NCBI RefSeq assembly: GCF_003072065.1
Contig: NZ_QCYG01000003.1
Span: 310,001-374,000, forward strand
Length of the DNA: 64,000 nucleotides
Origin: Thalassorhabdomicrobium marinisediminis
GTDB taxonomy: Bacteria > Pseudomonadota > Alphaproteobacteria > Rhodobacterales > Rhodobacteraceae
Direction of reading: 5' to 3'
Of this stretch, positions 9,063 through 19,355 are shown piece after piece. Numbering within the stretch: position 1 is the first letter of the stretch; every line of letters starts with the position of its first letter. A program made the translations under genes and the position numbers. Under the pieces are notes generated by a model, which saw only the letters and a list, made by a program, of their open reading frames with translations, ran no database searches and was not told the DNA's origin.

Positions 9063-9883
9063 GGCTCGGCCCGCCTGAAGGCCAGCGTGGCCAGTCCCAG
9101 CGCGGCAAGCGGCCAGAGGCACAGGGACAACAGCGTCTGCCAAAGCGGCAATGCGCCCGCCGCAGCACCCACGCCCGATGCCGCCGCCGTGGCCTGCGAG
9201 GCGGTCAGGTTGAAAATGCGGAAGGCGTCCGCCGGATTGGCCAGAAGCGCGGTCGGGAAGACCTGCGTCGTGAAGATCCCGCCGTCATCCGCGACCACCG
9301 CCGCCAACAGAGCCAGATCATAGAGCACAACCAGACCCAGCCAGACGCCGATGGCCAGCCCCGCGGCGCCCGACGCGCGGCGTGCCAGCGCGGAGAGCGC
9401 GTAGCCGATGCCCAGAAACGTGGCCCCCAGCAGGACCGACGTCCACGTCAGCCGCCAAAGCGCGCCAAACCCCGCCACCGCCGCCGGGTCCGTCGCCACC
9501 GCGATAAGCGCCGCTGCTCCGTAGCCCGCCACAAGGGCGATGATCAGGATCGTGCTGTGCGCCAGAAGCTTGCCCAGCAAGACCTCGCCCCGGCCCACGG
9601 GATAGGTCAGAAGCAACGGCAGGGTCCCGCGCTCGACCTCTCCGGCGACCGCATCGAAGGACATCAGCAAGGCCACCAGCGGCACCAGATAGACCGACAG
9701 CGAGGTGAGCGAGGCCACCGTCACCGAGAGCCGGTCCGCCCCCAGCCCGCCCACGGGTGCCGATCCCACCGCCGAAAGGACAAGCGAGAAGACCACCATC
9801 AGAACCACGGCGATCAGCACCCAGCGGTTGCGCCGGGCGATGTGAATTTCGGTGACGGCCGTGGCGTAAATCCGTTCGATCAT
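9059..9883 (-). CDS. nosY: NosY, ABC permease of the NosDFY copper-site maturation system
   Basis: A 274-residue, strongly hydrophobic protein with about six membrane segments and the family start MIERIYATAVTEIHIARRNRW. It includes the conserved SFDAVAGEVERGTLPLLLTYPVGR loop. With NosF it forms the ATP-driven membrane unit that works with periplasmic NosD to build the CuZ cluster of N2O reductase. It overlaps nosF by four bases and nosL by four bases, showing tight translational coupling. Confidence 0.93.
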   Translation of the reverse strand: MIERIYATAVTEIHIARRNRWVLIAVVLMVVFSLVLSAVGSAPVGGLGADRLSVTVASLTSLSVYLVPLVALLMSFDAVAGEVERGTLPLLLTYPVGRGEVLLGKLLAHSTILIIALVAGYGAAALIAVATDPAAVAGFGALWRLTWTSVLLGATFLGIGYALSALARRASGAAGLAIGVWLGLVVLYDLALLAAVVADDGGIFTTQVFPTALLANPADAFRIFNLTASQATAAASGVGAAAGALPLWQTLLSLCLWPLAALGLATLAFRRAEP

Positions 9884-10776
9884 TGGCCAGACCTCCGACT
9901 GAAATGGGCGTAGATTTCCTCGAGACTCGGCGGGATCACGTCGATGTCCGCGACCTTGTCGCGCAGGGCTGCAACCTGTGCCAACGTATCCAGCTTGTCA
10001 TCCTGAGTGCAGGTCAGCCGCACGGTGTTGCCCAGCTTGATCGCGTCAGGGAAGGCCCTGAGCAGATCCACGTCATAGCCGTTGATCGCCGACACCTGTA
10101 TCGCCACCGGCAGCGCGGCCTTGCGGCGCAGGGCGTTCAGCGTGCCTTCCGCGACCATCTGCCCGCCCGAAAGGATCAACAGACGATCCGTACGCGCCTC
10201 CACCTCGGTGAGCGCGTGGCTCGACAACAGGATTGCCGCGCCCTCGGCGGCGAGACCGTCCAGAAGCTCATAGAAGTCGCGCCGCGAGACCGGATCAAGG
10301 CCGCTTGTGGGCTCATCCAGAACCAGCAAGCTGGGGTGCCCGATCAGCGCCTGCGCAAGGCCCACGCGCTGACGCATCCCCTTGGAATAGGTGCCGATGC
10401 GCCGCCGCGCCGCATGGGCCAGACCGACCCGCTCAAGCAGCGCCATCGCGCCTTTGGGGCTCTCGCCGCGCAGTCGCATGTAGAAGGCGATCTGCTCCAG
10501 CCCGGTCAGCGCGGAATGAAACGTCGCGTTTTCCGGCAGGTAGGCCACCTTCGCGCGCGCTGCAGGCCCGCCCGGAGCGCTGCCGCACACGTCGATGCGG
10601 CCCGCGTCCGCCGGGATCAGCCCCAGAATGATTTTCATCAGGGTGGATTTGCCCGCCCCGTTGTGCCCCAACAGGGCCACCCGCTCTCCGCGCGAAACGC
10701 TGAGCGACACGTCCGAAAGGGCTTTCACCCCATCGAACGTCTTGGTGAGGTTTGCAATGTCCAAGGTCGGCGTCAT
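9880..10776 (-). CDS. nosF: NosF, ABC ATP-binding protein for N2O reductase maturation
   Basis: The ATG at 10776 gives 298 residues with Walker A GHNGAGKST, signature YSKGMRQRVGLAQAL (the KGM variant common in this subfamily), Walker B LLVLDEPTSGLDP and switch histidine LSSHALTE. It energises the NosDFY complex. It starts one base after the nosD stop codon and overlaps nosY. A longer reading frame upstream lies inside nosD and is not a credible start. Confidence 0.93.
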   Translation of the reverse strand: MTPTLDIANLTKTFDGVKALSDVSLSVSRGERVALLGHNGAGKSTLMKIILGLIPADAGRIDVCGSAPGGPAARAKVAYLPENATFHSALTGLEQIAFYMRLRGESPKGAMALLERVGLAHAARRRIGTYSKGMRQRVGLAQALIGHPSLLVLDEPTSGLDPVSRRDFYELLDGLAAEGAAILLSSHALTEVEARTDRLLILSGGQMVAEGTLNALRRKAALPVAIQVSAINGYDVDLLRAFPDAIKLGNTVRLTCTQDDKLDTLAQVAALRDKVADIDVIPPSLEEIYAHFSRRSGQ

Positions 10777-10777
10777 G

Positions 10778-12073
10778 TCACTCGCTTTCGTTCCAGCGCC
10801 CGGCCACTTCGGCCTCGAGCGTGGCATATTCGTCGGGCACCGCGATGGCCGGCACCTCCATCAGCGGGGCGCTGTCCACCACGCCACCCGGAAGGGTCGC
10901 CGGAAAGCTCGATTGCGCCCAGCGGATCAGCTGCACCGCCGGTGCGCCGGTCAGAAGTCCCGCCGCCGGTTGCGACCACAGAATATGGTCCATCAGATCG
11001 TTGGGCCGAAAGGAACTGTCGGCGATCCCGTCGCCGTCCAGATCAAAACCGGGATGGTCGGACCAGTAATTGCCCCGTCCCTCGAAGCTCCATTCGATGT
11101 CGGTCGTGCCGACGTATTTCACTTGCGTCCGATTGCCGACAAATGCGTTTCCGGTCAGCACGTTGCGCTCTGACCCGGCGGTGAAGTGGATGCCGATGTC
11201 GCAGCCTTCAAACCGGTTGTCATAAATCAGGTTCTTGTTGGCGTTGTAGATGAAGGTGCATTTCTCCGCCCCGCCGCGCACCAGATTGCCCGAGACATCG
11301 GCGCTGTTGGCGAAGTTCAGCATCACCCCGTGGTCACGGTCCGACAGGCTCAGGTTGTCGCGCACCACGGCCCGGTCCGAGAACATGATCGCGAAGCCCA
11401 GATGGTTGCCGATCGACACGTTGCCCGAAACTTCGGTGTCGTTGGTATACATGTAATGGACCGCAAAACGCAGGTCGCGGAACAGGTTGTTGCGATAGGT
11501 CCCCGCGCGGGTGGCGTTGGAAAAGATGCCGTCGCGGCCCCAGCGCACGGAATTGCCCTCGATCACCGCACCGGGGGAGTTCCAGACGTAGATTCCGTTG
11601 CCCCGGTCGTTCAGGCGCGGCTGGCGGGTGCCTTCGATGGTGTTGTTGCGCACGAGCGCGTCGTGTCCGCCGTGGACGTCGATGCCGTGCAGGTTGCCCA
11701 GAACGCGGTTGTCTTCAACCACCGCGCGGTCGGCGGCGCGCAGGATTTTCACGCCGGCGTCCGTGTCCTGACTGCTGCGGCCCGAGCCGGTCACCGTCAC
11801 GCCGCGCAGCGTCACATCCGGGGCGTCGATGGTGACCACCGTCCCCTCACCCTGCCCGTCGATGATGGCCTCGGGCGGCCCGGCAAGCGTGAGCGGCCGG
11901 TCGATCACCACCGCCCCGAGGTAGCCCCCCGCGCGCAGGTGAAGCGCATCGCCGGGGGCAGCCCCGGCGATGGCAGCGGCCAGCGTGCCCTGTCCGGGAT
12001 CGACATGGATTTCGGCCGCCCAAAGGGGCGCTCCGATCACCACGGCAAACACGATCCACAGGGCACGCCGCAT
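10778..12073 (-). CDS. nosD: NosD, periplasmic right-handed beta-helix copper-maturation protein
   Basis: The ATG at 12073 gives 431 residues with a Sec signal (MRRALWIVFAVVIGAPLWAA). The body is a series of CASH-type beta-helix repeats rich in NNT, GN and DN turns (for example RNNTIEGT, YRNNLFRD, VRDNLSLSD). NosD receives copper from NosL and works with NosFY to load NosZ. It follows nosZ by four bases and precedes nosF by one. Confidence 0.93.
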   Translation of the reverse strand: MRRALWIVFAVVIGAPLWAAEIHVDPGQGTLAAAIAGAAPGDALHLRAGGYLGAVVIDRPLTLAGPPEAIIDGQGEGTVVTIDAPDVTLRGVTVTGSGRSSQDTDAGVKILRAADRAVVEDNRVLGNLHGIDVHGGHDALVRNNTIEGTRQPRLNDRGNGIYVWNSPGAVIEGNSVRWGRDGIFSNATRAGTYRNNLFRDLRFAVHYMYTNDTEVSGNVSIGNHLGFAIMFSDRAVVRDNLSLSDRDHGVMLNFANSADVSGNLVRGGAEKCTFIYNANKNLIYDNRFEGCDIGIHFTAGSERNVLTGNAFVGNRTQVKYVGTTDIEWSFEGRGNYWSDHPGFDLDGDGIADSSFRPNDLMDHILWSQPAAGLLTGAPAVQLIRWAQSSFPATLPGGVVDSAPLMEVPAIAVPDEYATLEAEVAGRWNESE

Positions 12074-12077
12074 GGCC

Positions 12078-14012
12078 TCAGGCCTCCTTCGGCTCGACGA
12101 ACATCCGGCCGCGCATCTCCATGTGGAGCGCATGGCAGAACCACTGGCAATAATACCAGTAAACGCCCGGCTGGGCCGCCACGAAGGTCACCGAGGCGGT
12201 GGCCTGTGGGCCGACTTCCATGGCGACACCGTGGTTGCCCATGGTGAACCCGTGGGTCAGGTCGTCGATGTCGTCAAGGTTGGTCACGATGACCGTCACC
12301 TCGTCCCCCTCTTTCACCGTGAAGGACTCAAGCGAGAAGGCCGGCGCGATGCTGGTCATGTAGACGCGCACCTTGTTGCCGTCGCGGATCACATCCTCTT
12401 GCCAGTCGTCCAGATCGATGCCGTCCGCTTCAGCTTGGGCGCGCACATCGGCCCACATCGGATCGTCACGGTTCCAGACAGAAACCGGGTTCACCTTGCT
12501 GGGATCGACAAGGATCGAGTCGTGCGGCTCGGCGAAGGTCGGCCCGTCATGGATCAACGTCATGCTGTCGCCGTCGATCGAGAAGAGCTGTTCGTTCTCG
12601 GGCTTCAGTGGCCCGACGTTGAGGAACCGGTCCTTGGAGAACTTGTTCATCGTCAGGTAATACTTGCCCGAGGCTTCCAGCGTCTCGCCCATGACGGTCG
12701 AGTTGTGACCGGGCTGATAGTGGACGTCCTGCTTGGTGATGATCGGATCGACATCCTCACCGTTGTAGAGCTGCTTGGCCTTTTCGATGTCCCACATGAC
12801 CACCTGGCTGTCGAGGAACAGCGTCGTGAAGGCGCGGCCCTGCCCGTCGAAACAGGTGTGAAGCGGCCCGAGGCCCAACTGCGGCTCGGCCACCACTGCG
12901 CTGCGCGGATCGGCGTCTTCGTCGAAGAGGGCGTCCAGCTTGCGCACGTCGATCACCGAGACCGTGGGCGACAGTTTGCCCGCGATGCACAGGTGGATCT
13001 TGTCGGGCGCCATGTTGCAGCCGTGCGGGTTGTTGGGAATCGGGATATAGCGGGTGTATTTCTTGTTCTGCCCCTTGCGCCCGTCGATCACCTTGACACC
13101 GTTCAGCTCGATATAGTCACCGGCTTCGATGCCCTTCTCGATCTCCTTGATGTTGAACACGACCACGTGGTCCATATCGGCCTCGGTCATGTCGTTCAGG
13201 TTCATCCCCATTTCCGAGTTATACGAGGTCGAGAAGGCATATTTGCCATCGTAGTCGCAATCGGTGTTGTCGAGGTTGCCGGTCACCATGACCTGCCATG
13301 CGACGGTCATTTCGTCTGCGTTCACGGCGGTGTAGAAGTTGACGTATTTCTCTGGCTCATCCAGGATTTTGCCATCGTTGACCATGGGCACTTCGTCTTC
13401 GCCGTTACAGAAGACATAGTCGGTGCGGGGCCATTTCTGCGGACGCAGCCCGTGAATCGCCTTGGCGTTGGGGATCTCGATGATCTTGTCGCATTTCATC
13501 ACGTCACAGCGGACGCGCGCCACGCGGGTGTTGGCCTTGTCGTTCATGAACAGGAAGCGCCCGTCATAGGTGCCTTCGGTGAACGACATATGCGGGTGGT
13601 GCAAATCGCCGTTGGGCGGGAACTCATGCCCGTTGGCGGCCAGATATTCCTTGGTCTTGGGCAGCAGGCCTTCGGTCAGGATCTTCTTGGATTCGTTGGT
13701 GATGCCCCAGCCGGTGGCGGAATCGATGTTGAACACCGGAATGCGCATCAGCTCACGCATGGAGGGAACCCCCAGAATGCGGACCTCACCACACTGGCCC
13801 GAGGACCAGAACCCGTAATATTCATCAAGCTGGCCGGGTGCCACTTCGGCACCGGCTGCGGCGCGCGCGCTGGTGGCTGCGGCCACGGCAGCGGTGCCCA
13901 CGGCCCCGCCGAGCATCGCCCGCGACCCGAACGCGCCCGCCAAAGCCGCGCCCCCGGCCGTGGCGCCCAGCAGGCCCCGGCGTGAAATCGGTAGTTTCTT
14001 GTCGTCTGACAT
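12078..14012 (-). CDS. nosZ: NosZ, nitrous-oxide reductase (clade I, Tat-exported)
   Basis: Read from ATG at 14012 this is 644 residues, the normal length. A Tat signal ([18 protein letters not shown]) marks clade I NosZ. A seven-bladed propeller domain with many His residues for the CuZ site follows, and a C-terminal cupredoxin domain ends in the CuA motif [12 protein letters not shown] near residue 625. It reduces N2O to N2 in the periplasm with electrons from pseudoazurin or cytochrome c. It sits 11 bases after nosR. All visible ligand motifs are intact. Confidence 0.97.
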   Translation of the reverse strand: MSDDKKLPISRRGLLGATAGGAALAGAFGSRAMLGGAVGTAAVAAATSARAAAGAEVAPGQLDEYYGFWSSGQCGEVRILGVPSMRELMRIPVFNIDSATGWGITNESKKILTEGLLPKTKEYLAANGHEFPPNGDLHHPHMSFTEGTYDGRFLFMNDKANTRVARVRCDVMKCDKIIEIPNAKAIHGLRPQKWPRTDYVFCNGEDEVPMVNDGKILDEPEKYVNFYTAVNADEMTVAWQVMVTGNLDNTDCDYDGKYAFSTSYNSEMGMNLNDMTEADMDHVVVFNIKEIEKGIEAGDYIELNGVKVIDGRKGQNKKYTRYIPIPNNPHGCNMAPDKIHLCIAGKLSPTVSVIDVRKLDALFDEDADPRSAVVAEPQLGLGPLHTCFDGQGRAFTTLFLDSQVVMWDIEKAKQLYNGEDVDPIITKQDVHYQPGHNSTVMGETLEASGKYYLTMNKFSKDRFLNVGPLKPENEQLFSIDGDSMTLIHDGPTFAEPHDSILVDPSKVNPVSVWNRDDPMWADVRAQAEADGIDLDDWQEDVIRDGNKVRVYMTSIAPAFSLESFTVKEGDEVTVIVTNLDDIDDLTHGFTMGNHGVAMEVGPQATASVTFVAAQPGVYWYYCQWFCHALHMEMRGRMFVEPKEA

Positions 14013-14023
14013 GACGTGTCCTC

Positions 14024-16225
14024 TCAAGGTTGGGTTAGTTTGGGGGGTGTCTGGTTGGGATGCCCGACATAGCGCGACAGGTCCGGCCCTGCGCTGTCCT
14101 TGGCGCGGCGCTTCATCTTCTTGATGACCACGGGGCATTTCTTCTCGGACTGGTAGAGCACCTGGCAATGCAGGCAGTCGATGCATTCATTCGGGTTGAT
14201 CTCGCCCGTGGGGTGGATCGCCTGCACCGGGCATTCATGGGCGCAGGTCTGGCAGGGATTACCGCATTCCTTGTAGCGCTTGAGCCAGTCGAACATGCGC
14301 AAGCGGGCCGGGATCGCCAAGGCCGCGCCCAGGGGGCACAGGTAGCGACAGAAGAACCGCTCGACGAAAAGCCCGGCAATCAGCAGCGCCGCCGCATAGG
14401 CCACAAAGGGCCAGGCCCGCACGAAGTTCAGAATGATGGCGGTCTTGAACGGCTCCACCTCGGCCAGCCGCTCGGCCTGCTCCACACTGGCCAGAGAGAC
14501 CCCGAACAGCCCAAGGAAAATCATGTATTTCAGCGGCCAGAGCCGTTCGTTCAGCCCCCAAGGTAGGGTCCATTGAGGAATGCGCAGCTTGCGCGCGATC
14601 TGGTTGAGCAACTCTTGCAGCGCGCCAAACGGACACAGCCACCCGCAATAGGCCCCCCGCCCCCAGAACAGCAGCGCCGCTGCCACCGCGAACCACAAGA
14701 TGAAGGTCAAAGGGTCCAGCAGGAAAGCCTGCCACGAGAAACCCGAGACCAGCGAGCCGAACAGCGCCATCAGGTTCACCACCGACAGCTGCGCATTGGC
14801 ATACCAGCCCAGATACACCAGCGTCACCGTCAGGAACCCGATGCGGAACCAGTAGAAATAACGCTCGTTGCGCACGGCGAAGGTCTGAAAGAAAAACACG
14901 GCGGTGAGCACGGTGAGCATGGTGACAAGCACCGCGATCTCGACCGTTTTGCCCGCCCAGATGCGCTTCCAAAGGGCTTGTTGGGCCTGCATCTCGGTCT
15001 GTTCGATGACGGCTTCCGCCCCCTGCGGTGCCGGCGCGGGCGGCGATGGGGCCACTGCGCGGATATAGTCGGCGGGAAGCTGGTAGCCCAGATCGAAGGT
15101 GGTGAAGACCCGCTCGATCGCGCCTACGTCACGCTGCACCAGAAGCTGGATGCGGAACGGCTGCGTCGGATCGAAGCCGCTGTCGGCCGGAATCTTGAAC
15201 AGGTCGGCCTCGGCAAAAGCCGGTGCGCCGTCGGCGGCGATGCTGTTGATCCGGCGGTGCATCCGGTCGCGGAACCGCACGGACAAATCGTCCTGAATCA
15301 GCACGATCCGGTCGAAGATCCCGCCGCGCACGTAGCCCGATCCCTTGAAGGAATAGAGGCCGCGCCCCATGATCGCCACCGCGTGATCGCCCTCATCCAG
15401 CCATGCGTTAAGGTTCGCGGCTTCAGCCTCGCCCAGGATCGCATCGGCGATCGCAGGGTGCGAGACAAGCGCTGCCTGCATGTCGATAAAGGTCGTGTCA
15501 GCGTCTTCGGTCAGGGCCCGCTGGGCCGCGCGTTCATCCTCCATCTGCGCGAAGGCGGCGTTGATCTGCCCCACGTCGAGCAGCAAGCGCCGCACGGTTC
15601 CGTCACCCTCAAGCGTGGTCCAGTTTTCCGCCGCCTGCGCGTTGAGGTCGAGCTCGAACTGCGGCCCCGCAGCCCCCTCCTCGGCCACCAACCCGCCCAG
15701 TTGCAGGGTGCGGGCCACCTTCAGACCCGCGCGCACGATGGAATCGTCGATCACCATGATCGTCACGGTCGCGCCGGAAATAATGTCCAACTGATGCCCC
15801 GTCCCGCCCGCTTCGGCCTCGGCCACCAGATCCAACCCTCGATAATTCGCCACCAGCGCCCGCACCTTGGCATCGGGAATGCCGATCAGGACGATAGGCT
15901 CGGAGTGTTTGAGCAATTCGACTCCGATCACGGTCGCGTCCATGTCGATGGCGACAAGGGTGTGGATCGGCTTGCCGGAATAGCCGGTCGTGGACACGAA
16001 ATCCGAGGTGACATAGGCCCAGCCGATCTGCGCGCCGCCTTGCAGCACCTCGATCACCGGGATGTCAGGATGGGTGGCGCCGAAGCCGTCAGCCTCTTCC
16101 ACCAACGCGGCGGCGTCCATCTCGGGCAGAAGCTGTTCCAACACGGTTTGCGCCATGGACGGCACCCCCGCGAGCAGAAGGAACAGGGCCGTAAACATGC
16201 GGGCGACGAACCGGGGGGCGGTCAT
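14024..16225 (-). CDS. nosR: NosR, membrane FMN/Fe-S protein needed for nosZ expression and electron supply
   Basis: The ATG at 16225 (GAGGGG six bases upstream) gives 733 residues. A Sec signal is followed by a periplasmic FMN-binding domain in which [18 protein letters not shown] carries the threonine for covalent FMN. About six membrane helices follow, with cytoplasmic [12 protein letters not shown] and [10 protein letters not shown] motifs, and then a ferredoxin-like tail with two 4Fe-4S motifs ([13 protein letters not shown] and CIDCLHCQ). It heads the nosRZDFYLX operon. NosX, encoded at the other end, would flavinylate it. Confidence 0.95.
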   Translation of the reverse strand: MTAPRFVARMFTALFLLLAGVPSMAQTVLEQLLPEMDAAALVEEADGFGATHPDIPVIEVLQGGAQIGWAYVTSDFVSTTGYSGKPIHTLVAIDMDATVIGVELLKHSEPIVLIGIPDAKVRALVANYRGLDLVAEAEAGGTGHQLDIISGATVTIMVIDDSIVRAGLKVARTLQLGGLVAEEGAAGPQFELDLNAQAAENWTTLEGDGTVRRLLLDVGQINAAFAQMEDERAAQRALTEDADTTFIDMQAALVSHPAIADAILGEAEAANLNAWLDEGDHAVAIMGRGLYSFKGSGYVRGGIFDRIVLIQDDLSVRFRDRMHRRINSIAADGAPAFAEADLFKIPADSGFDPTQPFRIQLLVQRDVGAIERVFTTFDLGYQLPADYIRAVAPSPPAPAPQGAEAVIEQTEMQAQQALWKRIWAGKTVEIAVLVTMLTVLTAVFFFQTFAVRNERYFYWFRIGFLTVTLVYLGWYANAQLSVVNLMALFGSLVSGFSWQAFLLDPLTFILWFAVAAALLFWGRGAYCGWLCPFGALQELLNQIARKLRIPQWTLPWGLNERLWPLKYMIFLGLFGVSLASVEQAERLAEVEPFKTAIILNFVRAWPFVAYAAALLIAGLFVERFFCRYLCPLGAALAIPARLRMFDWLKRYKECGNPCQTCAHECPVQAIHPTGEINPNECIDCLHCQVLYQSEKKCPVVIKKMKRRAKDSAGPDLSRYVGHPNQTPPKLTQP

Positions 16226-16375
16226 GACCGCCCCTCGGAACGGCAAACGGTGCCTGCTTCAGCGAGGGATCCGTCGCATGTCGGCTGAGGTGAACTTGGT
16301 TGGAATATCCCGGTCATCCGAGGGCCTTTCTACGTATCCGCAACCCCTGAATGCGCCGGAACCCCATCCGGGACA

Positions 16376-16389
16376 TTGATCTATCGCAA
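16376..16389. promoter_or_regulatory. FNR/DNR-like box in the nosR leader
   Basis: TTGAT-CTAT-CGCAA matches the FNR/DNR consensus TTGAT-N4-ATCAA in eight of ten positions and lies about 150 bases before the nosR start. Control by low oxygen or nitric oxide is expected for nos genes. The weaker half-site fits a DNR/NnrR-type protein as well as FNR. Confidence 0.5.
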
Positions 16390-16448
16390 AGTGTTGGTGA
16401 TAAATCTTCCCAAATTTTAGATGTTCGGACGAAGGCTCTGAAACCGAA

Positions 16449-16476
16449 AAAGCCACGCCCAAAGGGGCGTGGCTTT
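16449..16476 (-). terminator. Rho-independent terminator of the pseudoazurin gene
   Basis: A 12-base-pair perfect stem AAAGCCACGCCC/GGGCGTGGCTTT with a four-base loop is followed on the minus strand by a T-rich run (TTTTTCGGTTT). It lies 56 bases after the pseudoazurin stop and before the nosR promoter region, so the two genes are separate transcription units. Confidence 0.85.
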
Positions 16477-16531
16477 CGATCTTTCGATCCCCGCGCGATG
16501 CACATCGGCGCGCGCGACGGGGCCGTCGGGT

Positions 16532-16969
16532 TTATTCGGCGCTTTGCTCTTCGATGATTTCTTCGAACATCTGCTTGGCGCGGCGCGGCATCGACGCTTC
16601 GAGGAAATCTTCGGGAATCTCCGTCTCGCCCACCTCGATCATCATCACCATGCCCATGCCGAAGTGCGGCTTGCAGGCGACGCCGATCACACCTTCTTCG
16701 GTCAGCTCGACCGAGATTTCTTCGTTGATGTCGCCCTTGAAGGCCTCTTGCCCCTCGGGAAGCATGCCTTCGATGGATTCCGCATTGTGGCCGCGATCCG
16801 TGGGCACGAAGACGATTGTGTCACCGACTTCGGCGGTCACATGACGGGGTTCGAACACCATGCTACCCGCTTCGCCGCGGTTCAGCATCTTGACTTCGAT
16901 GGTGTCCGCCATTGCGACCATCGGGGACAGCGCCAGAACCGCTGTTGCAGCCATAGTTTTCAGTTTCAT
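16532..16969 (-). CDS. Pseudoazurin (type 1 blue copper protein)
   Basis: Read from ATG at 16969 (behind AAGGA) this is 145 residues with a Sec signal ending AMA-DT. The mature cupredoxin has the first His ligand in DRGHNAESIEGMLPEG and the Cys-His-Met ligand loop in CKPHFGMGM. The length and spacing match pseudoazurin rather than azurin. It shuttles electrons in the periplasm to nitrite or N2O reductase, which suits its place directly upstream of nosR. The acidic C-terminus (EEIIEEQSAE) is typical. A longer open frame upstream has no signal peptide and is not used. Confidence 0.93.
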   Translation of the reverse strand: MKLKTMAATAVLALSPMVAMADTIEVKMLNRGEAGSMVFEPRHVTAEVGDTIVFVPTDRGHNAESIEGMLPEGQEAFKGDINEEISVELTEEGVIGVACKPHFGMGMVMMIEVGETEIPEDFLEASMPRRAKQMFEEIIEEQSAE

Positions 16970-16998
16970 CGTGTATTCCTTCGTTATCTTTCTCAAAC

Positions 16999-17015
16999 GT
17001 CCGCGATCTGCGGAC
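16999..17015. promoter_or_regulatory. Perfect inverted repeat upstream of pseudoazurin
   Basis: GTCCGC-GATCT-GCGGAC lies 30 to 46 bases before the pseudoazurin start, in promoter position. It does not resemble an FNR box. It may be an operator for an unidentified regulator. Confidence 0.4.
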
Positions 17016-17862
17016 ATGACCCCACGTTCGCGTGCAGGGCCAAACGATCGCGACCCGCCCCCATGGGGCATGTCGCCAGACGTCCTGTCACTGTCGAACG
17101 CGGGTGCGTTCTTGCCGGTCCGTCCGCCTCTCACAGATAGACATGGGCCTCGTCGAACCAAGCTGATCCCGGAGTATTTGGCGTCGCACGTCGAAATGTC
17201 GCAGGCCGCCAGAATCGCCGCCGGAGCCATCCTGATGGGGCCTAAATGCAGGCAAATGCGGCCCCGCTCTTTGTTGCAGCGCAAACTTCAGGCACGGAAT
17301 GCGGGGCGTCGCAGACCCGTGGGATCCGCGATCACCGGCACCGGCTTCGCAACCTTCACACCGCCGTTGTCGCCCCGGTCGGGGGCCTTGTGAACGACGC
17401 GATTTGGCCGCGATGTGCGACCGCCGGGATGTGCGGGATCATCATCGGCCAAACCAAAAAACGGCACACCGTACAGGCTGAGTTCGACGGCTGTGAGGGC
17501 TGATCTTTCGCAATCTATAGATGAAAAGAGCTGATCTCCGATCCGCCGTCTTGCACCTGCCGATGCCGTCGATCCCCCTCTCTCTCTCGAGCCTAGGCCA
17601 CACGTAAGAGCGAAGCTTGCAGGGTGCAGTCACTCCCGTTCAATGCCGCCCCACACAGCTTCGTTAGAGCCCAAACACAACCGGAAGGCGAACCCAGCCA
17701 AGCCGGTTGACAAAGGGCGCAAACAGGCGCGAACATCGCCAGACGGATGGGAGTCCGGACCACTCAAGGCATCGGGAGAATGCGGGGGTGGTCTGTGCGT
17801 GTCGGCGGTATACCGTGGTACGCAAGAAAGAATGGGGAGGAATTCGGGGGCATGGTCATAGC
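17016..17862. other. Long intergenic region, no convincing gene
   Basis: About 850 bases separate the divergent pseudoazurin and livG-type genes. Several short open frames exist, but none has a ribosome site, codon pattern or family resemblance I trust. Promoters for both flanking units should lie here. No RNA gene was recognised. Confidence 0.5.
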
Positions 17863-18612
17863 GTGAGCATCGTATTGGAAGCGACCGGATTGACGAAGGA
17901 GTTCAAGGGCTTCGTTGCGGTCAAGGATGTGAACCTCAGGGTTGAGGAGGGCACGATCCACGCGCTGATCGGCCCCAACGGAGCAGGCAAGACGACCTGT
18001 TTCAATTTGCTGACCAAGTTCCTGCAGCCGACGCGCGGCAAGATCGTTTTCGAGGGGCGCGACATCACGCGGATGGAGCCGGCGGATATTGCAAAATTGG
18101 GCATGGTCCGCTCCTTCCAGATCTCGGCGGTGTTTCCCGATCTCACCGTTTTGCAGAACGTGCGGGTCGCCTTGCAACGGCGTCGGGGCGAGAGTTTCGA
18201 TTTCTGGCGCTCCGAGAAGAGCCTGAGCCAGTATGACGACCTCGCCCGGGGCTATGTCGACGAGGTCGGGCTAAGCGAGTTTCTGCATCACCGGGCGGCG
18301 GAGCTGTCCTACGGCCGCAAACGCGCGCTCGAGATCGCCGCGACGCTGGCGCTTGAGCCGCAGATGCTGCTGCTCGATGAGCCGATGGCGGGGATGGCGC
18401 AGCAGGATGTAGAGCGAATTTCAGCGCTGATCCGGCGCGTCGCCAAGGACCGCACGATCCTGATGGTCGAACACAATCTGTCGGTCGTGGCCGACCTGTC
18501 CGACAAGATCACCGTTCTGGCCCGCGGCGAAATTCTGGCCGAGGGCGATTATGCCGCCGTATCGAAAGCCCCCGAAGTCATCGAAGCCTATATCGGAGCC
18601 GAACATGCGTGA
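17863..18612 (+). CDS. Branched-chain-amino-acid-type ABC transporter ATPase (LivG-like)
   Basis: A 249-residue ATPase from the GTG at 17863, where the conserved domain begins (IVLEATGLTKEFKGFVAVKDV). Walker A is GPNGAGKTT, the signature is LSYGRKRALEIAATLAL (usual for LivG), and Walker B is LLLDEPMAGM. The frame extends 52 codons upstream, but that part has no family resemblance. The ribosome site is not strong, so the start is tentative. It overlaps the next ATPase gene by eight bases. With the other four genes it makes a full high-affinity importer for branched-chain amino acids, amides or urea-like compounds. Confidence 0.9.
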   Translation: MSIVLEATGLTKEFKGFVAVKDVNLRVEEGTIHALIGPNGAGKTTCFNLLTKFLQPTRGKIVFEGRDITRMEPADIAKLGMVRSFQISAVFPDLTVLQNVRVALQRRRGESFDFWRSEKSLSQYDDLARGYVDEVGLSEFLHHRAAELSYGRKRALEIAATLALEPQMLLLDEPMAGMAQQDVERISALIRRVAKDRTILMVEHNLSVVADLSDKITVLARGEILAEGDYAAVSKAPEVIEAYIGAEHA

Positions 18613-19312
18613 CGAAAGCCTTCTTGCCGTCAAGGACCTGAACGGCTGGTATGGCGAAAGCCATGTGTTGCACGGGATCAACTTCGAGGTGCAGCGCGGC
18701 GAGGTGGTCACGCTGCTGGGGCGCAACGGCGCGGGCAAGACCTCGACGCTGCTGGGCATCATGGGCATCCTGCCGCGCCGCGCGGGGTCCGTGTGCTACG
18801 ACGGCACCGAAACCATCGACCTGCAGCCGCGCCAGATCGCCCGGGCGGGCATTGCCATCTGCCCCGAAGAGCGCGGCATCTTCTCGTCGCTCAACGTCGA
18901 GGAAAACCTCATGCTGCCGCCGCGGATCGCCGAGGGAGGCCTGAGCGTCGAGCGGATCTTCGAGCTGTTCCCCAACCTCAAGGAACGACGCCGCAGTCAG
19001 GGCACGAAACTGTCCGGCGGCGAGCAGCAGATGCTCGCCATCGCGCGAATTCTGCGCACCGGAGCGAAGCTTCTCTTGCTGGATGAGCCGACGGAAGGGC
19101 TGGCGCCGGTGATCGTGCAACAGATCGGACGCACCATCGCGGCGCTCAAGAACGAAGGGTTCACGATCGTGCTGGTGGAGCAGAACTTCCGCTTCGCCGC
19201 CTCGGTCGCGGACCGGCATTACATCGTCGAGCAGGGCAAGGTGATCGACATGATCCCCAATACCGGGCTCGAGGCGAACAGCGAGAAACTGCAGGCCTAT
19301 CTGGGCGTGTAG
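18605..19312 (+). CDS. Branched-chain-amino-acid-type ABC transporter ATPase (LivF-like)
   Basis: A 235-residue ATPase from ATG 18605 with Walker A GRNGAGKTS, Q-loop region CPEERGIFSSLNVEENL, signature LSGGEQQMLAIARIL and Walker B LLLDEPTEGLAP. These are classic LivF features. The start lies inside the end of the livG-like gene (eight-base overlap), so the two ATPases are coupled and would form a heterodimer. The binding-protein gene follows after 43 bases. Confidence 0.92.
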   Translation: MRDESLLAVKDLNGWYGESHVLHGINFEVQRGEVVTLLGRNGAGKTSTLLGIMGILPRRAGSVCYDGTETIDLQPRQIARAGIAICPEERGIFSSLNVEENLMLPPRIAEGGLSVERIFELFPNLKERRRSQGTKLSGGEQQMLAIARILRTGAKLLLLDEPTEGLAPVIVQQIGRTIAALKNEGFTIVLVEQNFRFAASVADRHYIVEQGKVIDMIPNTGLEANSEKLQAYLGV

Positions 19313-19355
19313 CAAGAACCGGCGCCCTCGCGGCGTCACAACAAGGAGGAAGACC

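Noticed and set aside
11970-16288. Large plus-strand frames opposite nosZ and nosR
   Set aside because: They arise from the GC-rich codon bias of the nos genes and have no start signals or family match.
17246-17503. Small plus-strand ORF in the pseudoazurin/livG gap
   Set aside because: It has no ribosome site, no homology and overlaps other frames. The codon pattern looks random.
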